DNA of 64,000 nt, taken from positions 36,942 to 100,941 of the forward strand of contig QLIY01000600.1 of NCBI GenBank assembly GCA_003260075.1. Direction: 5' to 3'. Under the pieces are notes generated by a model, which ran no database searches, had not been told where the DNA came from, and was given only the letters and a program-made list of their open reading frames with translations. Positions within the stretch are counted from its first letter, which is position 1. Each line of letters begins with the position of its first letter. Both the position numbers and the translations under genes were made by a program. This DNA comes from Phallusia mammillata (taxonomy: Eukaryota > Chordata > Ascidiacea > Phlebobranchia > Ascidiidae). This document shows, piece by piece, positions 23,858 through 36,201 of the stretch.

Positions 23858-26778
23858 ACTAGCTTGCTTCTGCTTTGTCTGCACCTATTAAAAAATAGTT
23901 TTATAGTTTTAGGAACGTGATGTACAGCTGTTTATATTATGTTCATGAGGTTTGTGATAAACAGTCAAAGCGGGATATAGTCGTCGTTGTTTTATTCGGT
24001 GTATGGATCCTTAAAAGATTATTCAACATAAGACCCGTTGACCACTTGCAAAAATATTAACTAGGTTGTTTTCGAAGCGAATCGAAAAAATTCCCTGAAA
24101 TTCAAAACACAATTAAGTGATGACGTGGCGAGCTTCGGACTCAACATTATGAAAAATTCATCATTTTTCGCGACGCTGTCAGCTTCTTTGCAAAACATCT
24201 GTTGGCTTCGGTTTTAAAGATTGTGGCTACTGTTGCTGTGTCGTGCATTTTAAATTGCTCCTGCTGACATTTTGCCTATTACTTTATGACAGAAAAAACT
24301 GAAATAAATGCACAAAATGCGTGTCAGTATGAAATTTGTTGGATAACATCAACATATCCTTTTTTGAACTTCCATGTAAAAATATTTTACTCTTTAATCT
24401 TTACCATCGTTTTTGGTGTTTTGCCAACCCCAAACTAGAATTTTATGTTGTTGTGATTTCGTACCGGCGTTCTCAGTTTACTTTAAAGTTGATAGTTTGA
24501 CTCGAGTCCATACATCTCAGACCACGTCGACCGGTTACCATGTGATTTTTGGAGCTCGGACCAAAACGTGCAAATCAAATTGCGTTGGCGGAAATTCTCG
24601 TGGGCGGCGTGTGAGAACGTTCTGCTCGGAACAGGAAGGCAGAGCTCACTCTGAACCAAGAAACGTGCGCGTCTCGCACTGGAGTGTGTGTGCCTGCACT
24701 CAAATGCGGTTCCGGGCTTAAAAACATCAACAAGGGGTTGTGTGTGCGCGAAAAGCAGGCGCGAGGCGTCGTGTGTTAACTTGACTTGCGGCGTGACAGT
24801 CGCATTCCAACTACAAGGAGAGTACAACTGATTAGTTTTTTTCTTGAGACACCTGTAAAGCACCTGGCATGCTGGTAAGAGGTAGCGACCAGTGCAAATG
24901 GAAGGGTCGTCGCAGCGCAATGTAATAAACATCGAACCTCTGGCTCGATTTGAAGCTCGAATGCCTTCCCAGACAGATGGGAGACTGAATAACGTGTTTT
25001 TGTGCATTTCGTGCCAAAAAGAGGCTGGGAAACAACGATCCGCGCATGAATATTTAATGTTCCTCCGCGACAGCGCTGCAATGAGGCTAGACCCAGAGTC
25101 GCAGACTAAAGAAACGTGATTTTGAAACTACACGCGGTGTCTGTGGTGTTGTCAGTTCACATCTTCCGTTCCGTGTCTTACATCTTGTATATCATCGTCT
25201 TTCCTCCTTAAAGTTTCACGTAAGTAAGTTACTTGGCAGGTGCTCTATGTATCAAGTTGTGTAAACTCATAGTTGAGCACCTTATCAATGCATAACAGCG
25301 CTACTACAAGCCTGCGTTCCGCAAAGTTGATAGCATAAGGTGACAAATTAAAGCAATTTTATCTAATTTTGATTTAAAAGAGGTCGATTTAGTGGAATAT
25401 TTTTTATATAGGTCGATTTAGTGGAATATTGACTTAAAAATTATTTCGTTTGCAATTAATAACTCGTTCTCAGTTCTTTCTAGTCTATTTAAGTTAAACG
25501 TTTTAACTTTCCTTCACCCTACGTTGGCGACCGCTTTGTTTAAAAACTGGATGACATGTTGCTCTATGACGTCACAATTCATCAAAAATTTATCAGTTCT
25601 CTTATGAACTTTTTCCAACACAGATTTTGAAGTTAGAACAGAAACATTTGAATCGCAACTTTGCCTTGAAGTATTTTTGCGTCCACCCAATTTAAATTGC
25701 AAGTTTAAAAATCGTTGATTTATCGTACGGTTGATCATACATGTGGGTTTTAAATTAATAAAATTTATGGCTTTAAAGGCTGACTTAAAATTGTAATCAA
25801 CCTCCAGTTATCGGTGTAAACTAGTTTAGGTTGAAAGTCGGAAATCTACGTTGTAACCAAGTTTACATTGCCACGGGCAGACGGCGTCTTCTCATTTGAA
25901 ACTTATTGCGTCACTTACTCCCGTTGTTAGGAAATGAATGGTCTGTTATATCGACCAAATACCAACCACCAATCCGGCCTATCGCCATGAACAGTACTCT
26001 GCAGGCCTGTTCAGAAGAGTCAAGTGTACGTTTGAACAGTGTGTGTTTGTATCAGCATCTGCTCATATGTGTGTTTTTAGATAGCGAAGGATTCTATTGA
26101 TCACGTTTTCCATGGGGACGCGTTTTCTGGCCTTTTTGCTCCATGGGGAGTTTCATGACGGTTTTCGCTTTCAATTTCGTTCAAATTTGACTTAAAGCCG
26201 AAGATACTCTTTTTAATGTAGTTTAATTTAACGATATTTATTATTTTTTGGCAGTGGTTTTGGGCAGCGCTAACAGCCCTCCATTAACTAAATGTTAGTC
26301 GTCCGCTTTTAAAGTCGCTGCTATTCAATTTTGTGTTTTGCATCCAGTGGATGTTTAGACATCACGATATAATGTGGAATAAACAAAAGCTTAGATCAAC
26401 AATGTGCTGTAAGCAAAGTTTAAATGTAGCATGTTGTATACAAGTAACATCGCACTTGTAAACAAAAAATATACAACAAATTCATTATTTGTATCTTTTT
26501 TTAACAGTTTCATGTTAAAACATATTGAAAATAACTAATATTGCTATGCGTTTTGACACTATTTGCAAAATCATTTAGGCGGTCACGTATCTTTATGCAT
26601 ACCATTTGGCTATATGTGTTCGAATTACATACTTAATATGTTTTACTATGCCTTGCAGGTGTCTGCCATATCTGCTTATTATTTGAAATGAATGCTCTAT
26701 TGTTCGAGTGGGTTTCATAATTACAGCACATTCTTTCTTGCCTAAAGCTAGCAATTATGAGGCCATGTTGTAATGTGA
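23858..26778. other. Non-coding; GC-richer island and small tandem repeat
   Basis: A locally GC-richer stretch at about 24510-25130 has open frames on both strands with unconvincing composition; it could be a promoter or first-exon region but no gene is supported. At 25381-25430 a 22-bp unit (GGTCGATTTAGTGGAATATT) is repeated directly. A palindromic CRE-like TGACGTCA lies at about 25566. Confidence 0.35.
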
Positions 26779-26786
26779 GAATAGAG

Positions 26787-27700
26787 CAGTGGTTCTTAAC
26801 CGGTGTTCGATCGAACCCCAGGGGTTCGACGAAGAACTTTTTGAAGTACAATACAAATACTCGTTTTTTGTCAAACTTTAGCGTCTATAGTCGCTGAAAA
26901 CGGCAATTTGTATTTGCTCAATATCAAAACACTGGAAGGTCAAACCTAGGCAGGGGTGTTTTAAACTGCTCTAAACAATTTTTGTGGTACTAAAAAGAGT
27001 ATTACCAGCCTAATAACCATATGTGTCAGACTTTTTGTACGCCTATTGTGTGCCAACAATGCGAACAAAACAAGTACCACAAGCATCACAATATAGATTA
27101 TGACATCATAAACACTTAAGACTGATCTCCTCGCTGTGCAGTTCAATCTGTGCACCGAGATAGAAATTAATCTGGGATTTTTTGGCGCTGTTAGTTGGTA
27201 AATACATGATATCAACCAAGTATTTTAAAACAGAAATAAGCAGGTAAATGGCGGCCGTTGGTAAAATAAGAATCTGCGACGCAGTCGTCCTAGCAAAATG
27301 GTTGTGCAACCCTGCACTAAGGTTTTATTTTCTTTCTTTTTTGACGTAACAAAGAGCATTGTTCGTAAACAGAAAAACAACGAAATTTTGTTGGCAGCAA
27401 AAACTTATTACTTCATCTTTTTCATGTTAGTGTAGAGATGCTAAAAATACAATGCTTTATTTTGGTAAAAACTAAAAATTGCCGGAATTAAAGCAATCCT
27501 GAAACAAGTTGCTTGTATTATGATGTCAGAATTTAACAAAATGACAAACAGTAACTGTTGCCACTACGTTTGAACAAAAACTAATTATGACACACCAAAC
27601 AAAATGAGTTAGAAACCTGGGATGTAACTTGTTGGGGTTCGACCAAAGGCTGAAGAATATCGTATGGGTTCGGCCGTTATAAAAAGGTTAAGAACCACTG
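26787..27700. mobile_element. hAT MITE, 914 bp, TSD GAATAGAG
   Basis: Termini CAGTGGTTCTTAACCGG and AGGTTAAGAACCACTG (reading to the end), target duplication GAATAGAG at 26779-26786 and 27701-27708. Subterminal GGGGTTCGAC-type sequence at both ends. The interior contains only short frames, including a hydrophobic one of no evident homology. Confidence 0.92.
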
Positions 27701-27708
27701 GAATAGAG

Positions 27709-30700
27709 AATATAAAAACTTCCTGAATTCGAGTTGCGCAATAATGCCAAAGTAATAAAACTGGTTGTGGCTTTAACCTAGAGTCAAAACGAAATTGTTT
27801 CACCCGTTAAGGTCAAATTTTGTGTATAAACCTAGCTTCACTTTGCCAATCTTGCCCAAAATACTTTTAAATTATTAATATTTCGTCACCTCCCATGTTT
27901 ATGTTCGTGAAAAAACGAATGCGTCCTAATCCCAATTTAAAGGTCCTGCTAATCCACTCGCTACACATATGACCGTTTTAAAAGGGTCGTGTTTATTACA
28001 GCGCCGGTAAGCAGCTGCATTACGAACAAATAATCCGCTACTGGTGGTGTAATTTTCCTTCAGGGAGGTATATAAACTCAAGGCACAATTAGTGCAGCCA
28101 TTCGTGTTTGTAGACCTAGAAGGGATTGTGTGTGTTTAAGGTTTAGGGTTTGTGCTTGTAATTGGTAATGATAGCGATTTTATTTGACTAAACGGACTGT
28201 TTTTGTCATATATTGGCTATCGATTAAATGGAAACAGGCAGCTGTTAAAAATGTTCAGCATGTTTGCAGGGCTTTTGCTAATCGCCCACTTATATAGAAA
28301 AGTTGCATAACAAAACTTATGTTAAGTGTGAAATAATGGTAGATAAAGTAATATTTTCGAGCTGAAATTCGTTTACTAGCGCCTGTTTTTTGTCCATAAT
28401 TACGCCAGTGGGATGTGCCTTGCGCTAAAAGGTTGTTTTTCGTGTATTAATATCTCCTTTGGGACAGTTTAAACTTCTGCTGTATTCCCAAGCGGCCCCG
28501 GGTAAATGTATTGGCGCCATAGCAAACTCACATCCGTCCTTTGAAAAACGGTCGATTTCCTACTATGACGTCACACTGTCTGCGGTCTAAGTGCGTCACA
28601 AACGTCGCTCGATGTCAAAATTTTCTGCCTGACTGAAAAACGGATGCGATTTTATGTAGGCTCATCAACTTTCAGTTCCTCGCACAGCAAAATAGACCGT
28701 GTTTGAAATTTGCGATGTGGTAGCAAAATTGTTTAATTTACGCTTTTAGCGTTTATGTTATTGCGACCGATCTACAAAAACCGTGTTTCAGAGTTGGAGT
28801 ATCGAGTGTTGTGTGAAACCGAGTGATTCATTGCAGTGCTGGGCAGCTTTTTTAAGCAGCGTGCTGTTTTGTGCAAACCAGGCCGGAAGCTTACGAGATT
28901 AAAACAACAAACCGCTTTACAGATAGACCAGTGTGCGAACGTTTTTTATGATTGCTTTTATAGAAGCAATTCGTTTTGGGTGTCATGCGGAAAATGCAAA
29001 TCTTAATGGAGACCACGTTTAATTGTTAAAAGTTTCATTATCTTTTTTATAAATGGTTTGGTTGAATTGGGTCACTTTTTTAAGCCCTCGTTACTGATCT
29101 TTGAAGCCTTTGTTTAATTACTCTTTCTTGACAATCTATCACGTGATCGAGTCACGTCACGAAGCGCCTATGACGTCACAATACGTTATTAGGAAAGTGC
29201 TGAAGGTGGTCGGGGTAAAATATAAGACTCGTGTATTTGATGATTCTGCTGAACCCTTTTCTGTGGAGTGAAAAAGCCCGGTTAAATCGTATTGATTGAA
29301 TTCCAAAGTTTAAATGATTAGCTTACCAGTTTAATGTATTTCAGGTCACTTTCAGGAAATTGCCCTGTAATAAAGAAAAATTAGTCTGCGGTTGGATTCG
29401 AACCTACGGCCGCAGCCTAATAAAGTTAGTTCATCTATTTAAAAACTGGCAACAAAACAATCTTTAAAAACAGTCCTTTTTAACTCTTGCTATTATAAGC
29501 TTCCAAGAACTAGCAAAAGTTTGACGTCAACGTTTCCAGGTTCTCGGGTCAAATCGGGCTAAAAATGCAACAACTGTCTCATTCCTATTGGCCAAGCACT
29601 CTGTCACGTGTTTACATAAAACTTGGAAGCTAATTCGTTCCCGGAAATCGTTGTGCATTATCCCGATGCCCTAGCCAGCGTTTGCATTTGGCTTGACTTT
29701 GTTAAACTATCAAAAACCGATCTGTACAGTTTGTTAACACAAAATTTCCATTTTAAGTTACAAAAGTCTTCGAACGACCTCAAAAAAAATGTCGCGATTG
29801 TACTAAGGATCTGTTGGAAGACATATGGTTCAACGTTTACATAATAATTTTATTGCAAACATAAGAATTTCATGGTTTGTGACAGTTTTAGTTTTATCAT
29901 GTTTCGATTGAGTCAACAAAAAGCTAGTTATTTTATCAAAGGGTTCGCCTATCCCATATATTGTTTCTCGCTTAGGTCTGCAGATCAGGCCCCTGACATG
30001 GGTTTAAATCACGTCTTTGTTTAAAAGCCTAAGTGAATTTCTGATTTGCATGTAACATCTTATTTCCGGCACTCTGTACTTTTTTGGCAGCGGTTGCCTT
30101 GGTGTCAGTTAAGTAAGATTTGCATTCGGATTGCGATTTTAATACAGCGCATAGCAGAAATGCACAGTGAAGTAATAGGGGGAAATACTAGCCAGTGAAA
30201 CAAGAACCGAAAACGATCTTATATTACAAAATGTCGCAATTGACTGGACGTCGATAATAAACAATACCCAGTCTTAATGGCACTTGCAAAGTTGAACACA
30301 GGCAAAGAAAACTAGCGGTTCATTTAAGAAACTATAGCTGTATATGTTTACACACTTTAATAGGCGATTTGTCAAACAGAATTTATGTGTAACAGCCTGT
30401 TTTCTTTACCAGCCCAATACCACATGGCTTTGAATTAATGTGTAGCTTTTTGCATGCATCTATGCTGTAGCTGTGTTATAGATAACAATAGCCGTATACG
30501 GGAAACGCGACTTGAAGCGTAAACACTGCGACGTGTTGGGGCTATGACAGTCGTGACTATGTTGAAGGCTGGCCGGTGTTGTATATCGTCGAAAAAAATC
30601 TGTGAAAAGGAACAACCCCACCCTTGATTGATCAATGCTGGTCGCTTCAGGCTCGCAGATCTAGTTAGGTCTCATTCTGCAGTGTAAGCAGAAAAACGTT

Positions 30701-31050
30701 AGTGGATGGGATGAAATTGATTGGGAAGTAAAGGTTTACTGATAGGTATGATGTGCTTGCGCTGTTGTCTTATCTTCATGTGAAGATATTAAGCGTTAAA
30801 TGGTATAGCAGACTGCAAAGGCAGTGATGATTAGATCATGGGTGCTACCAAGGGCGCTGAAATTTAACAGCCAGGCAATATTTTAATGGTGTTAAACGCG
30901 AAAGTATGCAGCATTTTCTGTAGAAATCAAAGGTTCAATTGCTAATTTCGTCCTCATACAAAGGTTTATTCGTGTTTAGCGTTTTGCGATGGACAGTAAT
31001 AAAATTTGCTAAACGCACGCGAAAAGCCGTATTGATGCGACGCATGATCT
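27709..31050. promoter_or_regulatory. Non-coding upstream region with several CRE-like palindromes
   Basis: No gene is visible across about 3.3 kb before the thymosin gene. CRE-like TGACGTCA sites occur at about 28566 and 29171, with the related TTGACGTCAA at about 29522 and clustered CGTCAC motifs at 28560-28615 and 29145-29180. This is suggestive of regulatory DNA but not proof. A fragment with a tRNA-like TTCGAA loop at 29389-29410 lacks the rest of a tRNA. Confidence 0.35.
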
Positions 31051-31052
31051 CT

Positions 31053-31190
31053 GGGCGGGGAAAGGCCCGGAAATTACGTCATGGCGTAGTCGATTAGCGA
31101 TTGGTCGAGAAGAGATTGGGCATATACGGAAGTAAAGCGCTCAGTCGCGTTTAACGGAGGAGCGAGCAAGACTGTTGAGACCTGGGTTCA
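31053..31190 (+). promoter_or_regulatory. Candidate promoter and 5' non-coding exon of thymosin gene
   Basis: A GC box GGGCGGGG (31053-31060), a CRE-like TTACGTCA (31074-31081) and an inverted CCAAT box GATTGG (31099-31104) lie within 60 bp, followed by purine-rich sequence to about 31190. A potential 3' splice site ending TTACATTTAG at about 31665 precedes the coding exon, consistent with a non-coding first exon. No transcript evidence, so this is inference. Confidence 0.4.
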
Positions 31191-31726
31191 ATTAAATGCA
31201 TGATGAGTGTGCCTGCGGTGTTGGTCATTTTAAGTGAAGCGTTTCCAGCAGGGTCTTTTTACAAAAGGGCGTCTGATCTACTTTAGGCTTGCGCTTTTAT
31301 AAATACGCTGTTGAGTAAAACTTATTACTTACAGCATAAGGAGCGTGTAAGTTGTACACGAGTAACAGCAGGAATCTTGCACACATTCGTAGGTTATATG
31401 GTCTTTTTCTTGTCGTTAAAATGTTGTTAAAGGAAGTACGCGTTGCTTTGATGTATGCAGTCGCAAAGTAACTTCACGATGAGACTAGTTTGCTGAACGT
31501 TAAGGGGTAACATAACCCACAATGCCAAACACATACTCCAGTTTTAGAATGGAAATAAAACTTGCAATGACATACTATATTAACTCTTGTTGTAATGCGA
31601 GATGTCCTGTTATCTCAACATTGCGTGTTCCTAACGTCATATTTTTTTATTCCCTGTACATTTAGGTAGTTGCAATAAATTGCTGTTAATTCTTTCTCGT
31701 GTTTTTTGTCCACAAACCGCTTCAAA

Positions 31727-33232
31727 ATGGCCACCAAACCAGACTTGTCTCAGGTAGAACAATTCGAAAAATCCAATCTCAAAAAGACTGAAGTCCAGGA
31801 GAAGAACGACGGTGCCAAGCAAGGTATTGTCAAATTATTTTATCTAAACATTAAGAATTAATGAATCGGGAAAATTTTCCTAATGTGTCATATTGTTACT
31901 TCAAACATTAATATAATCTCGTCGCTTGTTTATGTATTTTTGGGCATTTATATCCCATGCATACTTCCAAGTCTATTTATTACATTTTTTCTGCTGAAAA
32001 CGCACAATAGCTTCACAGCATAGTTTAGGATTCGCACTGACTGTAGCTTAAGTTTAACACAGCATTTGTTGACGTGGCAAAAACCTCTCTTGTTTAATTC
32101 TATTTTGCCACTTTTATGCCTTATGCTGGGTAAATAAACACTTTTATAAATGAATAACCGTTCGAAAATACGTTTATCGGACAATCATCCGAAGCTGCTG
32201 TTGCATGCTTTTAAGCTAAAACGTGTAATCGTAATCTCTGACTTACTGAACGTATTCCAAAAACCCAACAATGTACGGCATGAAAAGCATAGGGGGGGGG
32301 GTAATCTGACGTACTGAACGTATTCCAAAAACCCAACAATGTACGGCATGAAAAGCATATGCGACGAATCTTGTTCAATCGTAGGATTGATGTAACATAC
32401 ATTTAATTTTCTGTCATGTCGTTTCACACCAAAACACGGTGATATGTTTGAAACAGTGATATGGATGCTTTCTTTTGCCCTTTGCTTCCGTGTCCTACCT
32501 GTGAAATTGACCTAAGATCTTCGTAATAAAATTAGATGTAAAACAGTGACGCCTGTCACTTCACACCAAGAAATACCAGGAGTCGAATTACGACTTAGTA
32601 AATTTTTTTATTGTGTTTTAGCCTACGCCCACGAAAAGACTTTAACCCAATTGTCGCAATTTCCCAAGGATAACCTTAAGCACGTATCGACTGAAGAAAA
32701 GAGCAATCTTCCCACGCAAGAAGGTAACGATTTGTCGTTTTCTGCTCGTTGTGTTCCAATAAAACTGCAACCATGCACGCTTTATCGGAACAAACACCGT
32801 TTTAGGGCTGTTTGCACGACCGACCATATGAGCTAAACGTTTTTTAAAAGAAAACTCATTATTCAATGGTCGTTAGTTGCAATGTGAATCAGTATGTGGT
32901 AATGTTTTCTGTGAAAACAGGTTTTTGGTAAAAATGTGGACATTTTGTGTATTGAAGTCTGTGAACACTTAAACCCGACCGTTAGGGGCTAAATTTATCT
33001 GCACGATTCTTAAATTCAATTTTGAAACGCGTTGTAGCGACCCTTGTGCATTATTTATCACCAAACGTCACCTGTTGTGTTGAGGTACTTTTTGTTCTTA
33101 GTCGGTGATACTCGTTCCGCGCACGTATAAATATTTGTATTTGCTTCTGGGCCTTTGTTTATGTTTCAGCAAAGAAGCTAATTACTTTTGCGTATTGCAG
33201 ATATCGAGGCGGAGAAGAAAAGCGGCTTCTAG
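31727..33232 (+). CDS. Two-repeat beta-thymosin (WH2-type actin-binding protein)
   Basis: Small cytosolic G-actin-binding protein. Three exons, 31727-31823, 32622-32723, 33201-33232, all GT-AG and in phase, 77 codons (76 aa). The first repeat has the pattern QVEQFEKSNLKKTEVQEKN; the second QLSQFPKDNLKHVSTEEKSN then LPTQEDIEAEKKSGF. Vertebrate beta-thymosins have one repeat of about 43 residues; two- and three-repeat forms are known in invertebrates (ciboulot, tetrathymosin). The actin-contact LKKTE core is intact in repeat 1 and diverged (LKHVS) in repeat 2. AATAAA at 33469-33474 is a plausible poly(A) signal. An allelic-type duplication at 32226-32360 lies in intron 1. Start chosen as the first ATG giving the family N-terminus MATKPDLSQVE. 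Confidence 0.93.
32226..32360. repeat. Duplicated intron segment across G run 32292-32301
   Basis: 32226-32291 and 32302-32360 carry the same sequence in thymosin intron 1. This is the first duplication junction in the window whose run is G rather than C on the + strand. Confidence 0.8.
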
Positions 33233-33474
33233 AAGATTCGGCAATTTTCACTTACAGTCCCACCTTTTTTGCGTTTCAAAACTTCAAACAAAAACTTTTC
33301 CTTGCTTCATTTGGCTGCAAATCATCGCCCACCCTTAATGGCAGTCTGTGTACTCCTGTGTATATCCCCCCGCATGTAACAAACCCTCTTACCCACCCAA
33401 ATGTTGTTGTTTCCTTTTCCCCTCTGCTTTGTTGTTTGTCTTTTTGCTGTAGCAGCACTGGAATAATCAATAAA

Positions 33475-34087
33475 ACTAAGGAAAATTCTGTATTCAATCA
33501 AACTTTCATTCGTGTAACCATTTGTCAGAAACACGCCCTGTTGAACCTTTTACACCCACCTTGAAATATTTTGTTGCATCACCACATTCCCTGTGCCAAA
33601 CCAGGCGGTTTTTCAACACTCGTAGCTCTACTTTTGATCGTCTTGCGCTTGTGCCCCCACTGGCGGATTGTAGAATGTAGCATTTTAGCCACGTGGTGCT
33701 TCAGTAAGCCCGCACTGGCAAATGCCGTTTAGTAAATCACACCCTAATTTATTCAGAAGCAACGCGTGGATAATAAAACAACAAACAACTTGTGATTGAT
33801 GGTATTTTTCAAGTGTGACTTCTACGAAACGTCAACAAAAATGTTGTATGAGTTAGCAAGTGTATAAATTATGCCGGGCATTGTCCAAATGACTAAACCA
33901 TGAAGAAATCCAGCTTTGCTTATCTAACTCTAATGATCTATTCTTTAAATACAGATGAAGTTTCAACAAAATTTAATTATTTGGCAAATAATAAAACCAA
34001 CACAACTAACATTGCAACAATAAATTTGAAATGGTAATGCACAAATAACAAGATACACTGCATTTAAATCAGTTGTAACCATGAATG
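33475..34087. other. Intergenic between convergent thymosin and TPR genes
   Basis: No frame of interest. This includes the likely 3' ends of both flanking genes. Confidence 0.4.
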
Positions 34088-34819
34088 CTATTCACTTTTG
34101 GTTCTGGAACTCGAGCTAGAGGAATCCCCATACACAGACGTACTTTCACTTTCTGTGGATTTCTGTTTTGAATTCATAGGGTTGTAGTCAAGGTCAGTTC
34201 CTTGCATAAGCTCAGGTGGTGGTTGTAGTAATGATGCTTTGGTGCTTCGGTGGATCGAAAGCACAAGGGATGCCAAAACATATCCAAATGCAGCTGAACA
34301 ACTAACTACTAAACCACGTAGCCATGGCCTTGTAATAAATGCATATTCAGACTCCCAAAGCATGTCACCAATAATAAGCAAGGAACCAATAATACCAGCA
34401 ATAATTGCATACTTTTTTAAGGTCCAGCGTTTCCAGTTTAGGTATTGCTCGTGCTTTAATTTTGCATCAAATAAAGCTTGTTTTAGAATTTCATCATTTG
34501 GACAAGACTTTAAACCAGCATCAAAGCTTTTAATTGCCAAATGGTACATTTCTGCAGATATTTCAGCCTGTCCTTTTCTGTAGTGACCCTTTGGCCAATC
34601 AGGGATTAAGCGAATTGTGGTTTCAGCATCTTTCACAGCAAAGAAATGCTGGTCTACTTTCAAAAATGCCAACGAACGGTTGCTGTATAGAACAGGGTTG
34701 GCAGGTTCCATAGAAATCCCTTCAGAATATTGTATGATTGCTTCTACATATTTTCCTTCCTTCATTAAGGCATTGCCTTTGGCTTTTATTGAAGCAACAG
34801 TGCTTACCTTGTCAGCCAT
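34088..34819 (-). CDS. Intronless membrane-anchored TPR protein, chaperone-clamp type
   Basis: Single-exon gene, 243 aa. Residues about 8-110 form three TPR repeats. The residues of a carboxylate-clamp TPR, which in HOP, CHIP and TOM70 binds the EEVD tail of Hsp70/Hsp90, are visible: KGN (14-16), SNR (46-48), K77 and R81 in WPKGHYRKG. Two hydrophobic segments follow (137-155 with YAIIAGIIGSLLII; 168-189 with LRGLVVSCSAAFGYVLASLV), then a polar serine-rich tail. I infer a tail-region-anchored co-chaperone receptor of an organelle membrane; which membrane cannot be told. It lies 401 bp downstream of an SSAT gene on the same strand, and decayed copies of this gene lie next to two other SSAT genes. 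I do not recognise a named orthologue. Confidence 0.85.
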   Translation of the reverse strand: MADKVSTVASIKAKGNALMKEGKYVEAIIQYSEGISMEPANPVLYSNRSLAFLKVDQHFFAVKDAETTIRLIPDWPKGHYRKGQAEISAEMYHLAIKSFDAGLKSCPNDEILKQALFDAKLKHEQYLNWKRWTLKKYAIIAGIIGSLLIIGDMLWESEYAFITRPWLRGLVVSCSAAFGYVLASLVLSIHRSTKASLLQPPPELMQGTDLDYNPMNSKQKSTESESTSVYGDSSSSSSRTKSE

Positions 34820-35220
34820 AGTTAAATATTACAGAAATAATAAAACATGAGGATTCAATTAACTAGCTGATTCTGAAACACAATTATTGTGATTAAATTA
34901 AAAATGTTAATTGCATGAATGAGTAGTTAATGCATAAGCAGATTGTCATAGTAAGTTGTAACAAAAAGATATTATGAAACTATTGCATTTCAGTATGATG
35001 TTAAATTTAGGAGGCAGTTACTTAATTCAGACAGACAAATGACTGTTTTTTGATATATTTTAACACCAGCACACTCTGTTTCACCACAAAACTAAAACCT
35101 GATTCTAATTCTTATTCCCATACACTAGTAATCCTAACATTAGGTATTTCTTATTGTAAACGTTCTTGAGTTTTTCAAACAAATGACTGCCTTCCATATT
35201 CCAATATAGCACAGTTAAGT

Positions 35221-35715
35221 TTATGAAAGTTCACTTTTTATAACATCCAAATCAAATCTTAGCATATGCCAGTCTTCCAGTTCAGTCAGGTTAAGAGCAC
35301 CATGCCTCTTGTAAAAACTCATAGCAGGGTTTGTCTTCAAGCAAGCAAAACGCATTTGGCAACAACCGGTTTCCAAGGCAACCTTGTTGACGGCTTTCAA
35401 TAAGTCAAAACCGACTTTCTGATTTCTGTATGCCTCTTTTACACAGATATCTTCAAGGTACATGATTCGGCCGTTCCATGTTGAATACTGATAGACGTAC
35501 ACAGCGTAGCCGATTAACGTCCCATCGTCTTTTTCTGCAACAAACGCGTAATAATACGGCGGATCTTTTTCAAATCCATCTCTTTCAAGAACTTGCACAG
35601 TCATGTTGTTTTGGTCCGCCATGTTTTCGGTTTCGGCCAGCTCCATTATCATATTCTGTATTTCCGGGCAATCGCATTTTTTAGCTTTGCGCACGGTGTA
35701 TTTTAGTTCAGCCAT
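35221..35715 (-). CDS. Spermidine/spermine N1-acetyltransferase-like, copy 1
   Basis: GNAT-fold acetyltransferase of the SSAT (SAT1/SAT2) family, 164 aa, intronless. The family acetylates polyamines or related amines using acetyl-CoA in the cytosol. Seen: N-terminal SVRKAKKCDCPEI-type strand/helix, ERDGFEKDPPYYYAFVAE (44-61), YLEDICV (86-92), and the catalytic-region tyrosine in SFYKRHGA (Y135, equivalent to SAT1 Y140). The acetyl-CoA loop reads RNQKVG (97-102), where SAT1 has RGFGIG, so the first loop glycine is replaced by lysine. Start chosen at MAELKY because all paralogues align from there; the frame is open 54 nt further upstream. Substrate not determinable; SAT2-like proteins can prefer thialysine. 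Confidence 0.9.
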   Translation of the reverse strand: MAELKYTVRKAKKCDCPEIQNMIMELAETENMADQNNMTVQVLERDGFEKDPPYYYAFVAEKDDGTLIGYAVYVYQYSTWNGRIMYLEDICVKEAYRNQKVGFDLLKAVNKVALETGCCQMRFACLKTNPAMSFYKRHGALNLTELEDWHMLRFDLDVIKSELS

Positions 35716-36050
35716 TGTCTTGCAAGTTATAATCTCGACAAAAAATAAAATAAATGCAGCTAATGCCAATCACGGTGCATCCCCTATGAGAACTCTCATT
35801 ATGCCGCTTTTGGCGCTATACCCTATGCTTTTAAATACAAAAGACAAGAGCGATTTTATGGTTTACCGTAAACTATAAGTATTTAGTGAGATAACATACT
35901 TATGAATAAAAAACAGTTCTCTTGACCTATCTTGCTTTGTTACTTTTTTTTGCGTCACACTCACCTTCACTCGGTTAAAAAAGAGCGGAGACGACTGTGT
36001 CACGGATGAATTTTTGCAAATGTGAACATGAAGTTGTTAATGGAGGACAT
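35716..36050. promoter_or_regulatory. SSAT copy 1 upstream region
   Basis: It contains CCAATCACGGTGC (about 35766) and TGCCGCTTTTGGCGC (about 35802). Versions of this stretch recur at about 48415-48490 without an attached gene, and in more degraded form upstream of copy 3 (about 52350). Recurrence next to SSAT genes suggests it contains the promoter, but it may simply be part of the duplicated unit. Confidence 0.45.
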
Positions 36051-36201
36051 GTCTGAGATACGGGAATAGCGGACAGACGGAAATCGGGGTCTAAAAGACG
36101 AGAGAAACGGGATTACGGGTCAGGCGGGAAAAGTGACAAACTAAAAGACGGGAGAGGCGAGACTAGGTGAAAGTTCACATGCATTTCTTAAAGCGTTAGA
36201 C

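Noticed and set aside
24483-25007. 174-codon minus-strand open frame in the GC-richer island
   Set aside because: Composition is not protein-like, overlapping open frames exist on both strands, and there is no splice or domain evidence.
29386-29412. tRNA-like TTCGAA arm flanked by GTCTGCGG/CCGCAGCC
   Set aside because: No acceptor, D or anticodon arm in the right spacing on either strand; at most a tRNA-derived fragment or chance hairpin.
35478-35684. 68-codon plus-strand frame conserved in all SSAT copies (also 41076, 52062)
   Set aside because: It is the antisense shadow of the SSAT coding sequence; its conservation follows from the gene itself.
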